Made by a program: the position numbers and the translations under genes. DNA of 7,902 bases from Chromatiales bacterium (GTDB lineage Bacteria > Pseudomonadota > Gammaproteobacteria > JACCYU01): assembly GCA_031177845.1 (NCBI GenBank), contig JAPSGG010000055.1, positions 1 through 7,902 on the forward strand, in the 5' to 3' direction. The stretch's first letter is position 1; each line of letters begins with the position of its first letter. A model generated the notes under the pieces. That model was not told the DNA's origin. It did not search any database and saw only the letters and a program-made list of their open reading frames with translations. This document shows positions 1 to 6,526 of the stretch, piece after piece.

Positions 1-61
1 TGAAGTTCAGATCGCTTAGTCCTGGAGGGTATCGACCAATGCACGGGTCTGGTCCAAAAGC

Positions 62-173
62 AAATCCCCCCGGCTTCCCCTTGACAACGGGGATGGGCGA
101 AGATGGCGTCGTGGCGGCGGATCGGCCGAACTGCTCCAATGTCCCTTTGGCAACAGGGAGACAGGGAGGATTT
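62..173. repeat. Composite inverted/direct repeat in lipA leader
   Basis: The outer ends are near-inverted: AAATCCCCCC (62-71) against AGGGAGGATTT (163-173). Inside are two copies of an 18-bp hairpin unit: TCCCC-TTGACAAC-GGGGA (76-93) and TCCCT-TTGGCAAC-AGGGA (142-159). The innermost stem pair changes from C-G to T-A between copies, so pairing is kept. This is the architecture of the small, non-coding AAATCCCCC...GGGGGATTT intergenic repeats common in proteobacteria. It argues that the open frame through it is not translated as part of lipA. Family assignment is from memory, not a search. Confidence 0.65.
163..170 (+). promoter_or_regulatory. Shine-Dalgarno deciding the lipA start
   Basis: AGGGAGGA lies 12 nt before GTG 183 and is part of the right arm of the leader repeat. 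The spacing is slightly long. The competing GGAGGG at 24-29 precedes ATG 39 by 9 nt but would give a 48-residue extension without family similarity. Confidence 0.5.
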
Positions 174-182
174 CAGCGGGTC

Positions 183-1112
183 GTGCAAGGGGAGAAGCTG
201 CGCGGCGCGGCGAAGATGGCCCGCATCCCGATTAAGATCGAGCCGACCGAACGTCCCGCGCGCAAGCCGTACTGGATTCGCGCCAAGTCGCCTGCCACGC
301 CCGAAGTCACGCGACTCAAGAAGATCCTGCGCGAGAATGCGCTTCATACCGTCTGTGAAGAGGCGTCCTGTCCGAACCTTGGCGAATGCTTCGGTCACGG
401 CACGGCCACGTTCATGATCATGGGCGATATCTGCACGCGGCGCTGCCCGTTCTGCGATGTGGCCCATGGCCGCCCGAATCCGCTGGATGCTCGCGAGCCA
501 GAGAATCTGGCCCGAACGATCAGCGCCATGGGCCTCAACTACGTGGTGGTGACCTCGGTCGATCGCGATGATCTTCGCGACGGTGGCGCGGCGCATTTCG
601 CCGCCTGTATAGAAAGGATACGCGCCCTCAATCCACACACCCGCATCGAGATCCTGGTACCGGACTTCCGCGGCCGAATGGATCGGGCGCTCGCGATCTT
701 GGCTAAGGCCCCACCCGACGTATTCAACCACAATCTGGAAACTGTGCCACGACTCTACAAGCAGGCGAGGCCGGGCGCGGATTACCAGTGGTCCTTAAAC
801 CTGTTAAAACGCTTCAAAGCGCAACATCCGCGCGTGCCGATCAAGTCCGGTCTGATGCTCGGATTGGGCGAAGCGATCGCTGAGGTTGAACAGGTCATGC
901 GGAACCTGCGCGATCACGACTGCGAGATGCTCACGCTGGGGCAATACCTACAACCCAGCCGTTACCACCTGCCGGTCGCGCGATTCGCGACGCCCAGCGA
1001 ATTCGAGCGGCTGGGCGAGGTCGGCCGTCAGATGGGTTTCTCTCACGTCGCAAGCGGTCCCATGGTGCGGTCTTCTTATCACGCCGACCAACAGGCCGCC
1101 GGGCTCGCTTGA
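183..1112 (+). CDS. lipA: Lipoyl synthase (radical SAM)
   Basis: Inserts two sulfur atoms into the octanoyl group on lipoyl domains, the last step of lipoate cofactor synthesis, in the cytosol. Numbered from GTG 183 (309 aa), the auxiliary cluster motif CX4CX5C is at C58, C63 and C69, the radical-SAM cluster motif CTRRCPFC at C84, C88 and C91, and the C-terminal RSSYHAD that supplies the cluster-ligating serine begins at R296. All family signatures are present and length is normal (E. coli about 321 aa). Start choice: the frame stays open to ATG 39, which has a GGAGGG 9 nt upstream, but that would translate straight through an intergenic repeat (62-173) with no LipA-like sequence. Similarity to known LipA begins around [17 protein letters not shown], just after GTG 183, which has AGGGAGGA 12 nt upstream. 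ATG 216 would cut into the conserved part. lipB often precedes lipA; here its end, if present, lies at or beyond the left edge. Function is very sure; start moderately. Confidence 0.96.
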   Translation: MQGEKLRGAAKMARIPIKIEPTERPARKPYWIRAKSPATPEVTRLKKILRENALHTVCEEASCPNLGECFGHGTATFMIMGDICTRRCPFCDVAHGRPNPLDAREPENLARTISAMGLNYVVVTSVDRDDLRDGGAAHFAACIERIRALNPHTRIEILVPDFRGRMDRALAILAKAPPDVFNHNLETVPRLYKQARPGADYQWSLNLLKRFKAQHPRVPIKSGLMLGLGEAIAEVEQVMRNLRDHDCEMLTLGQYLQPSRYHLPVARFATPSEFERLGEVGRQMGFSHVASGPMVRSSYHADQQAAGLA

Positions 1113-1257
1113 GCGTCGCTCGACGGCCAGCGCCGCTCTGGCGCAGAGGTTGATCATACTTCTGCCAGATATCGCGATAACTCCACCGCTTATCGTACAG
1201 AGCATCGCTGGATTTTGGTGCAAACAGTAGTATCCGCGGCCTAACAGGCCCAGCCAG
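1113..1257. other. lipA-ABC exporter spacer
   Basis: A 145-bp gap with no supported gene. It contains a 10-bp perfect palindrome TATCGCGATA (1170-1179) and GCCAG/CTGGC arms shortly after the lipA stop codon, but no hairpin with a T-tract. No convincing -35/-10 pair for the downstream gene is visible. A minus-strand open frame overlaps the lipA end here, but I do not recognise it. Confidence 0.4.
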
Positions 1258-3144
1258 ATGCTGCTGATCAACTTCTCGCAATCCGCACATTTACTTCGCC
1301 TCCGTCCAGCCGCGGCCTCCAATAAGCCCGCAAGCAAAAGCAACGGAGGGGATGTCCGGCTCGGCACGAATGACGCCGCCCTCCCCACAGTTTCCTCCGC
1401 AAGCAGCGCCCGCAGGCTGTTGCGCGCGCTGCAGTTCGCCCGCCCAGAGCGAGTCGCGATCGCGGCGATTCTGGGCCTCACTCTCGGCATCGCTACGATC
1501 AACGCCTTTGAACCACTGGCGCTCAAATGGGTGTTCGACGAGCTGGAAGCCTCGGCCACCTGGCGCGCCCTCATCCCGCTATTACTGCTGCTCGTAGCAC
1601 TCGCGCTCGCGCGCGAGCTGCTGGGCTGGTTTTCCAACTGGCTGTCGTGGCGTACCCGCTTGCGCATCCACTACACCCTGCTCGATGCCACCGTAGAGCG
1701 CATCCACCTGCTGCCGCTTTCGTTTCATACCGCCGAGGGCGTGGGTGCCATCATGACGCGCCTGGATCGAAGCATCCAGGGGTTCATCGGAGCCGTCACC
1801 GAGATCGCCTTCAACGTTCTGCCCGCATTGCTGTATCTGATTATTGCGGTCGTGATCATGGTGCGGATCGACTGGCGGCTTGCGGTCCTCATGCTGGCGT
1901 TCGCACCGTTGCCGGCGCTGATCGCGCACCGGGCCGCACCGGAGCAGACACGCCGCGAGCGCGACCTGCTGGGGCGCTGGGCAAGCATCTATTCGCGCTT
2001 CAACGAGGTGCTGTCCGGCATTGCGACCGTGCGCAGCTTCGCCATGGAAGACGCCGAAAAACAGCGCTTCCTGCGCGACGTGAATGATGCGAACCGCATC
2101 GTCGTGCGCGGCGTGCGCATCGACTCCGGCGTCACCGCGGCTGGCAATATCGTGGTCACGGCGGCTAGGATTACCGCGATCGCCGTCGGCGCGGCTATGG
2201 TGATCGCGGGCGAGGCCACAGTGGGCACCCTGGTTGCGCTGCTCGCCTACGTGGGCGGGCTGTTCGGGCCGGTGCAGGGATTGAGCGGTGTTTACCAGAC
2301 CTTGCGCCGTGCGTCGGTGTCGCTCGATGAGATCTTCAAGATCCTCGATTTCCAGGAGTTCCTGGCCGATGCGCCCGACGCGGAGGAGGTCGACTCCCTG
2401 CGCGGCGACGTGCAGTTCGACGGCGCGTGCTTCACGTATGAGGGCGCGCGAGTACAGCTGCTGGAAAAGATCGATCTCGACGTCAAGGCCGGCCAGCGCA
2501 TCGCGCTAGTGGGGCCAAGCGGTGCGGGCAAGACGACCTTGATGTCGTTGTTGCAGCGCTTCTACGAACCGAGCCAGGGAGCCATCCGCGTCGACGGCAA
2601 GGACCTGCGTACGATCAAGCAGCGGTCTCTGCGTCGGCAGATCGGCACCGTGCTTCAGGAGCCGCTCCTGTTCAAGGATACCGTGCGCAATAACATCGCT
2701 TACGGCCGGCCGGAGGCCTCTATGGCGGAGATCGAAGCGGCGGCGCGCGCGGCCAATGCGCACGACTTCATCATGAGCCTGCCGGAAGGTTACGACACGA
2801 CGGTGGGCGAGCGTGGCAATCGTTTGTCCGCCGGTGAGCGCCAGCGGGTCGCCATTGCCCGCGCCTTGCTAAAGAACCCAGCAATCATCATTCTCGATGA
2901 AGCGACCTCGGCCCTGGATGCCGAATCCGAGGAGCTCGTGCAACAGGCACTAGACCGGCTGCTCGACGGCCGCACGACCTTCGTTATTGCGCACCGGCTC
3001 GTCACCGTGGCCAAGGCCGATAAGATTCTGGTCATGAAAGCCGGGCGTATCATCGAATCCGGCACCCACCACGAACTCTTAGCGTACTGCGGCTACTATG
3101 CAAAATTAGTCGCCACGCAGACGCAGGGCTTGCTGCAGGTTTGA
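1258..3144 (+). CDS. ABC exporter half-transporter, fused TMD-NBD
   Basis: An MsbA/Atm1-type exporter half that should act as a homodimer in the inner membrane, coupling ATP hydrolysis to outward transport of an unknown, probably hydrophobic or amphipathic, substrate. Its 628 residues comprise a variable N-terminus (1-60), six predicted transmembrane helices (about 66-86, 105-125, 183-203, 206-224, 293-316, 322-342) and a nucleotide-binding domain (about 380-610). Visible motifs: Walker A GPSGAGKT 419-426, Q-loop Q467 in VLQEPLLF, signature LSAGE 523-527 (a variant of LSGGQ), Walker B IIILDE ending D547-E548, D-loop SALD, and switch histidine H579 in VIAHR. All catalytic residues are present. 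ATG 1258 is the only ATG before the first helix, and an in-frame stop lies shortly upstream, but it has no Shine-Dalgarno. A strong GGAGGG at 1345-1350 sits ahead of out-of-frame ATGs only, so the exact start is uncertain. Substrate cannot be deduced from neighbours. Confidence 0.93.
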   Translation: MLLINFSQSAHLLRLRPAAASNKPASKSNGGDVRLGTNDAALPTVSSASSARRLLRALQFARPERVAIAAILGLTLGIATINAFEPLALKWVFDELEASATWRALIPLLLLLVALALARELLGWFSNWLSWRTRLRIHYTLLDATVERIHLLPLSFHTAEGVGAIMTRLDRSIQGFIGAVTEIAFNVLPALLYLIIAVVIMVRIDWRLAVLMLAFAPLPALIAHRAAPEQTRRERDLLGRWASIYSRFNEVLSGIATVRSFAMEDAEKQRFLRDVNDANRIVVRGVRIDSGVTAAGNIVVTAARITAIAVGAAMVIAGEATVGTLVALLAYVGGLFGPVQGLSGVYQTLRRASVSLDEIFKILDFQEFLADAPDAEEVDSLRGDVQFDGACFTYEGARVQLLEKIDLDVKAGQRIALVGPSGAGKTTLMSLLQRFYEPSQGAIRVDGKDLRTIKQRSLRRQIGTVLQEPLLFKDTVRNNIAYGRPEASMAEIEAAARAANAHDFIMSLPEGYDTTVGERGNRLSAGERQRVAIARALLKNPAIIILDEATSALDAESEELVQQALDRLLDGRTTFVIAHRLVTVAKADKILVMKAGRIIESGTHHELLAYCGYYAKLVATQTQGLLQV

Positions 3145-3166
3145 TGAGGCATGTTCGGAGGCGCGT

Positions 3167-3187
3167 ATTCCCGTCGCAAGCGGGAAT
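3167..3187. repeat. Short ATTCCCG/CGGGAAT intergenic hairpin
   Basis: ATTCCCG (3167-3173), loop TCGCAAG, CGGGAAT (3181-3187), followed by CCAG: a perfect 7-bp stem. It matches the core of the widespread proteobacterial ATTCCCGC...GCGGGAATCCAG intergenic repeat. It lies 22 bp after the exporter stop codon and has no T-tract, so it is a repeat remnant more than a classic terminator. Confidence 0.6.
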
Positions 3188-3225
3188 CCAGTAGCGCACT
3201 GAATGTCAAAAATCTTTATTATTGG

Positions 3226-3245
3226 GCTCTCGCCTGCGCGAGAGC
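3226..3245. terminator. Strong GC hairpin without U-tract
   Basis: GCTCTCGC (3226-3233), loop CTGC, GCGAGAGC (3238-3245): a perfect 8-bp stem with a tetraloop. It sits 81 bp after the exporter stop and 35 bp before the next start codon. No T-run follows on the plus strand; on the minus strand the following sequence is AT-rich (CCAATAATAAAGATTTTT). It may reduce read-through or be a structured leader of the propeller gene. The role is uncertain, the structure is not. Confidence 0.4.
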
Positions 3246-3268
3246 AGTGGGCTCGTTCAGAGTCATGC

Positions 3269-3274
3269 AAGGGG
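3269..3274 (+). promoter_or_regulatory. Shine-Dalgarno deciding the propeller start
   Basis: AAGGGG lies 6 nt before GTG 3281. The alternative ATG 3203 has no ribosome binding site, and its frame runs through the 3226-3245 hairpin. Confidence 0.55.
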
Positions 3275-3280
3275 TACAAC

Positions 3281-4243
3281 GTGTCATTGTTCGTGGTGAT
3301 GGCATTGGCGCTATGTCTCTTGTGGCATCCAGCCTTTGGCAAGGTCCAGCTAGAGTCCAAAAGCTTCAAGTTGCCCGTGGGCGATCATCCTCACGATGTC
3401 GCGCCCGCGCCCGGTGGGAGCGTCTGGTATACGGCGCAATACGCGGGGGCGCTCGGGCGGCTCGACCCTGAGACGGGTCGAGTCACACATATCCCTTTGG
3501 GAGAAGGCTCCGCGTCGCACGGCGTCATCGTCGGACCCGATGGCGCGCCGTGGATTACGGATAGCGGGCTCAATGCCATCGTGCGAGTCGATCCACAGAC
3601 GCTTGAGATCAAGCATTTTCCATTGCCGCAAGGCAGTAGTTACGCCAACCTGAATACCGCCACTTTCGATACCCGCGGCATATTGTGGTTTACCGGCCAG
3701 AGCGGCATCTATGGCCGCCTTGACCCGGATACGGGCACCATGGAGGTGTTTGACGCGCCTGGCGGGCCAGGCCCTTACGGCATTACCACCACGCCGGACG
3801 GTGATGTTTACTATGCCTCGCTCGCCGGCAGTCACATTGCCAGAATGGATACTGAAACGGGAAAAGCAACAATCATCGAGCCGCCAACGGAAGATCAGGG
3901 CGCGCGTCGTGTGTGGTCCGACTCCCAAGGCCGCATCTGGGTGAGCGAATGGAACTCCGGCCAAGTGAGCGTCTACGATCCGACGAAGAAGGACTGGCAA
4001 ACCTGGCGTTTGCCTGGCGATCAGCCGCAGACCTATGCCGTCTACGTGGACGATGAGGATATCGTATGGCTGAGCGACTTCGGCGCCGATGCGATCATGC
4101 GCTTCGATGCTAGGACCGAGGAATTCAATGTATTCCCAAGTCCCCGAGAGGATGCCGCTGTGCGCCAGATCCTGGGGCGCAAAGGAGAAGTCTGGCTGCC
4201 GGAATCCGGCACGGATCATCTGAGAGTGCTCTATACGGATTAA
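3281..4243 (+). CDS. Exported Vgb-like seven-bladed beta-propeller
   Basis: A 320-residue protein of the virginiamycin B lyase/streptogramin-lyase (NHL-like) propeller superfamily. From GTG 3281 it begins with a hydrophobic segment (residues 3-15) and a plausible signal-peptidase site AFG|K after residue 20, so the product should be periplasmic; the n-region lacks Lys or Arg, which is unusual. Repeats follow of the form Pxx(GV)-x-PDGxxWxT-x-GxIxRxDPxTGxxxxFPLP, about 43 residues each and seven in all, with W49-Y-T, W91-I-T and further WF/WV/WL strands. The positions equivalent to the Vgb catalytic residues His228, Glu268 and His270 appear to be Tyr252, Ala293 and Arg295, so antibiotic lyase activity is not expected; a ligand- or protein-binding role is more likely. 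It stands alone between the exporter and a spacer. A weak TTAAGC-TCTG-GCTTAA stem (4240-4255) overlaps the stop codon. Family is sure, function unknown, start moderately sure. Confidence 0.85.
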   Translation: MSLFVVMALALCLLWHPAFGKVQLESKSFKLPVGDHPHDVAPAPGGSVWYTAQYAGALGRLDPETGRVTHIPLGEGSASHGVIVGPDGAPWITDSGLNAIVRVDPQTLEIKHFPLPQGSSYANLNTATFDTRGILWFTGQSGIYGRLDPDTGTMEVFDAPGGPGPYGITTTPDGDVYYASLAGSHIARMDTETGKATIIEPPTEDQGARRVWSDSQGRIWVSEWNSGQVSVYDPTKKDWQTWRLPGDQPQTYAVYVDDEDIVWLSDFGADAIMRFDARTEEFNVFPSPREDAAVRQILGRKGEVWLPESGTDHLRVLYTD

Positions 4244-4303
4244 GCTCTGGCTTAAGCGACAGACAGAACGGCTGATATATAGCTGGTATATATATGGATA
4301 GAG

Positions 4304-4477
4304 GTGCGCATCTGCCGGCGCCTCGACGATGGCTGGGAACTGGATACCTGCACAGAGGGCGACAAGGCGTGTCTGAACTCGCTAGGTCTCGACATGCCTG
4401 TCGAGACGCTCTACGAGGGCGTGCTCGCATCGCGTTGGTACCATCCGCGCCTTTTGCCGGGTAGAAGCGATCTTTAG
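4304..4477 (+). CDS. Possible small protein, 57 aa, unrecognised
   Basis: GTG 4304 to TAG 4475-4477. I do not recognise it. The frame reads VRICRRLDDGWELDTC and ends LLPGRSDL, with three cysteines (residues 4, 16, 23), three acidic patches and two tryptophans. About 70% of third codon positions are G or C, like neighbouring genes and unlike random spacer, which is the main support. There is no good Shine-Dalgarno (GGATAG directly abuts the GTG). The frame is closed upstream by a TAG at 4280-4282, near an AT-rich TATATA stretch (4276-4297). It may be a genuine small gene or the C-terminal remnant of a larger lost one. It ends 15 nt before the repeat element that follows. Confidence 0.3.
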   Translation: MRICRRLDDGWELDTCTEGDKACLNSLGLDMPVETLYEGVLASRWYHPRLLPGRSDL

Positions 4478-4492
4478 ATCGGCCTCATTCCT

Positions 4493-4560
4493 GGCCCTTC
4501 TCCCGAGGGGAGAAGCGGATCCATGCGCCTTCTCCCGCTGAGGAGGGAAGGGTGAGGGCC
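4493..4560. repeat. Double-hairpin CCCTTCTCCC-type intergenic repeat
   Basis: First hairpin: CTTCTCCC (4497-4504), loop GAG, GGGAGAAG (4508-4515), perfect. Second, imperfect: CCTTCTCCC (4528-4536), loop GCTGA, GGAGGGAAGG (4542-4551). The outer GGCCCT (4493-4498) and AGGGCC (4555-4560) can also pair, closing the whole element. Read on the minus strand it is GGCCCTCACCCTTCCC...GGGAGAAGG, the familiar REP-like family of proteobacterial intergenic DNA. It lies just downstream of the minus-strand aldo/keto reductase and could end its transcript, though no T-tract follows. Confidence 0.65.
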
Positions 4561-4585
4561 GAGAGCGAGATGGAGCGAGGGCGTA

Positions 4586-5566
4586 TCAGCGCCCGACCAT
4601 CTGCATCATAGCCTCTGGGTAGCGCTTGCCGGCGACCGCGCCTTGCGGCGCGACCTCTTGGATACGCTGCAAGTCGCCGGCACTCAGCTTTACATCCAAG
4701 GCGCCCACGTTCTGCTCCAGGTACTTGCGGCGCTTGGTGCCGGGTATGGGCACGATGTCTTCACCCTGCGCCAGCACCCAGGCGAGCGCAAGCTGCGCGG
4801 GTGTACAGCCCTTTTCCTCCGCCATCTCCTCCACGCGCATCACCAGGTCCAGATTGCGATTGAAATTCTCGCCCTGAAAACGCGGCGACTGACGCCGATA
4901 GTCGCCTTCGGGTAGGTCCTCGAAGCGCCGGATCTGGCCGGTCAGAAATCCGCGACTCAAGGGGCTATAGGCGACAAAGCCAATGCCAAGAGCCCGGCAC
5001 GTGTCCAATATCTCATCCTCGGGATCGCGGCTCCATAACGAGTATTCGGTCTGCAGGACACTGATCGGATGGACTCTGCAGGCCCGGCGCAAGGTTTCCG
5101 GTCCCGCCTCCGACAGCCCGATGAATCTCACCTTGCCTTCCGACACCAAATCGGCCATGGCGCCGACAGTATCCTCAATGGGCGTATCCGGATCGATCCT
5201 GTGCTGATAATAGAGATCAATGGTCTCCACGCCCAGCCGCTGAAGACTGGCCTCGGAGGCCGAGCGGACATAATTAGGCTTGCCGCTGACGCTGGCATCC
5301 TTGGGGTCGCGCACGATGCCGAACTTGGTGGCGAGCACTACCTCGTCGCGCCGGCCCTCGATAGCGCGGCCAACCAGTTCTTCATTGAGGAACGGCCCGT
5401 ACATATCCACAGTATCGAGGAAGTTCACGCCCAGGTCCAGTGCGCGGTGAATGGTCGCGATCGATTCCGCATCGTTGCGGTCGCCGTAGAAATCCGACAT
5501 GCCCATGCAGCCCAGACCGAGAGCAGATACGGTTAAACCCTGACTGCCGAGTTTGCGTTGTTGCAT
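4586..5566 (-). CDS. Aldo/keto reductase, AKR13-like
   Basis: Cytosolic NADPH-dependent carbonyl reductase with a TIM-barrel fold and unknown physiological substrate. The 326-residue protein is full length. The catalytic tetrad is intact: D51 and Y56 in [10 protein letters not shown]81 in LATKFG, H122 in YYQHRID. Cofactor-site features include [18 protein letters not shown] and the C-terminal [13 protein letters not shown] phosphate-binding stretch; the opening [12 protein letters not shown] is typical of the group containing yeast/YakC-type reductases. The start is ATG 5566-5564, with GGAGGT (5575-5570) 3 nt upstream, a strong but close Shine-Dalgarno. It is divergent from the DUF218 gene, with 169 bp between start codons, and has no operon partner. 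Substrate specificity cannot be read from sequence; general roles for such enzymes include aldehyde detoxification and pyridoxal or sugar-derived carbonyl reduction. Confidence 0.93.
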   Translation of the reverse strand: MQQRKLGSQGLTVSALGLGCMGMSDFYGDRNDAESIATIHRALDLGVNFLDTVDMYGPFLNEELVGRAIEGRRDEVVLATKFGIVRDPKDASVSGKPNYVRSASEASLQRLGVETIDLYYQHRIDPDTPIEDTVGAMADLVSEGKVRFIGLSEAGPETLRRACRVHPISVLQTEYSLWSRDPEDEILDTCRALGIGFVAYSPLSRGFLTGQIRRFEDLPEGDYRRQSPRFQGENFNRNLDLVMRVEEMAEEKGCTPAQLALAWVLAQGEDIVPIPGTKRRKYLEQNVGALDVKLSAGDLQRIQEVAPQGAVAGKRYPEAMMQMVGR

Positions 5567-5735
5567 AAGACCTCCGCGGATCGGTGAGAAATGATTTTCT
5601 GCTTGAGGACGTAAGAGAGGGGCGGTACAAACGGCCTATAGAACTGGACAAGACCGGCTCGCGATCGTTCGGCGGGTGCTCTGAAAGCGATCTCGCGGCG
5701 CGTATCCAGCACGTGTCTTCACACAACGCGCGCGG
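5567..5735. promoter_or_regulatory. Divergent promoter region
   Basis: A 169-bp space between two head-to-head start codons, so it should hold promoters for both the aldo/keto reductase (-) and the DUF218 gene (+). I find no pair of hexamers close to the sigma-70 consensus and no clear operator palindrome. The only confident element is the GGAGGT of the reductase. Confidence 0.35.
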
Positions 5736-6518
5736 ATGGTTAGAGTCACACCAGCTAGATTTCACCGCAGAGCGGCGCCCCTGGCCTATCTCGTCGCATT
5801 GCTGATCCTGCCACCCGGCGGCCCGTTGTTGCTCATCGTGCTGGGGTTACTGGTGCTCGCGCCATTGCCCATTGCAGGATATAGCCTCGTGGCGCTCGGC
5901 GCGGTAATCCTGTATCTGCTCAGTACACCTGCCGTCGCTTACCGGTTGGTCAATTCATTGCAGGCGCAGTACGCGGTACTCACCGATGTTCCACCCGATG
6001 CGCAGGCGATCGTCGTCTTGGGCGGCGGCAGGAACCGGGATGCCGATGAATACGGAGGGGATACGGTCGAATATTTTACGCTGGAGCGGCTCAGATACGC
6101 TGCGCGCCTGCACAGCGAAACTGGGTTGCCGATTCTAGTCTCGGGCGGGCGGCTTTACGGCGAGGCCAGGAGCGAGGCGTCGCTAATGAAAGAAGCGCTA
6201 GAGCGCGACTTCAAGATGGAGGTCAGGTGGGTTGAGGGGCAAAGCCGCGACACACTTCAGAACGCGCTCAATACCGCGCGGCTGCTAAAAAAGCAACAAG
6301 TGACGCACGTGCTGCTGGTGACACATGGGTGGCACATGCCGCGCGCTGTATGGTGTTTCCAGAAGGCGGGTCTCACAGTGACGCCCGCCCCAACCGCCAG
6401 CGATAGCCAGCGGCGGGCACACGTGTTTATCCCACACTATCGCGCGTTGTACACGGCCAGCAATGCATTGTCCGAGTGGCTAGCGATCGCGTGGTATCGG
6501 CTACGGTCAACGCCGTAG
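5736..6518 (+). CDS. DUF218/ElyC-like membrane-anchored protein
   Basis: 260 residues. Family members such as E. coli ElyC (YcbC), SanA and YdcF are inner-membrane-linked proteins; ElyC and SanA are tied to envelope integrity and peptidoglycan or lipid-carrier use, but the biochemical activity is unsettled. The N-terminus carries two or three hydrophobic helices (about 14-25, 30-46, 49-63), including the LPPGGPLLL turn common in ElyC-type members. A DUF218 domain follows (about 89-255): AIVVLGGG at 91-98, LPILVSGG at 131-138, E168 and S170-R-D-T in the conserved EGxSRDTxxNA, and VLLVTHGWHMPRA at 192-204 with the invariant H and R. Length and domain order match ElyC-type proteins. ATG 5736 has no clear Shine-Dalgarno and no better in-frame start exists. 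The stop codon is overlapped by a terminator-like hairpin. Family is sure; orthology to elyC itself is not claimed. Confidence 0.88.
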   Translation: MVRVTPARFHRRAAPLAYLVALLILPPGGPLLLIVLGLLVLAPLPIAGYSLVALGAVILYLLSTPAVAYRLVNSLQAQYAVLTDVPPDAQAIVVLGGGRNRDADEYGGDTVEYFTLERLRYAARLHSETGLPILVSGGRLYGEARSEASLMKEALERDFKMEVRWVEGQSRDTLQNALNTARLLKKQQVTHVLLVTHGWHMPRAVWCFQKAGLTVTPAPTASDSQRRAHVFIPHYRALYTASNALSEWLAIAWYRLRSTP

Positions 6519-6526
6519 CTTTATCT
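6500..6526 (+). terminator. Intrinsic terminator overlapping the DUF218 stop
   Basis: GCTACGG (6500-6506), loop TCAACG, CCGTAGC (6513-6519), then TTTATCT: a 7-bp perfect stem followed by a short U-rich tail on the plus strand. It lies over the TAG at 6516-6518 and reaches the stop codon of the converging DUF302 gene. The tail is interrupted by A and C, so efficiency is uncertain. Confidence 0.5.

Larger units (their letters stand above)
4244..4585. other. 342-bp spacer
   Basis: Between the propeller and aldo/keto reductase stop codons. It holds the doubtful 57-codon frame (4304-4477), an AT-rich patch GATATATAGCTGGTATATAT (4274-4293) that could hold a -10 element, and the double-hairpin repeat (4493-4560). 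No other gene or RNA is seen. Confidence 0.5.

Noticed and set aside
1..61. End of lipB at the left edge
   Set aside because: A frame ending at TAG 17-19 gives only five residues (EVQIA), too few to identify; lipB is expected from gene order in other bacteria but not shown here.
948..1667. Long minus-strand open frame (239 codons), and an overlapping one at 931-1290, across the lipA end and exporter start
   Set aside because: They are antisense to two well-supported genes, have no recognisable domain and no ribosome site. GC-rich codon bias in the sense genes leaves such antisense frames open.
1527..2087. 186-codon plus-strand frame inside the exporter
   Set aside because: It is an out-of-frame shadow of the transmembrane domain, with Arg/Ala/His-rich composition typical of a shifted GC-rich gene.
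3203..3280. Upstream ATG start for the propeller protein
   Set aside because: No Shine-Dalgarno; it would put 26 charged residues before the signal peptide and translate through a strong hairpin. GTG 3281 with AAGGGG is preferred, although its n-region lacks positive charge.
3350..4219. 289-codon minus-strand frame inside the propeller gene
   Set aside because: It is fully antisense to a clear repeat protein; the regular blade repeats account for the open frame and no family motif is visible.
5069..5536. 155-codon plus-strand frame inside the aldo/keto reductase
   Set aside because: It is antisense to an enzyme with a complete catalytic tetrad; no independent coding evidence.
5382..5765. 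127-codon minus-strand frame spanning the divergent spacer
   Set aside because: Its second half is the shifted reading of the reductase, its first half is Ser/Arg-rich with no motif, and it would overlap both start regions.
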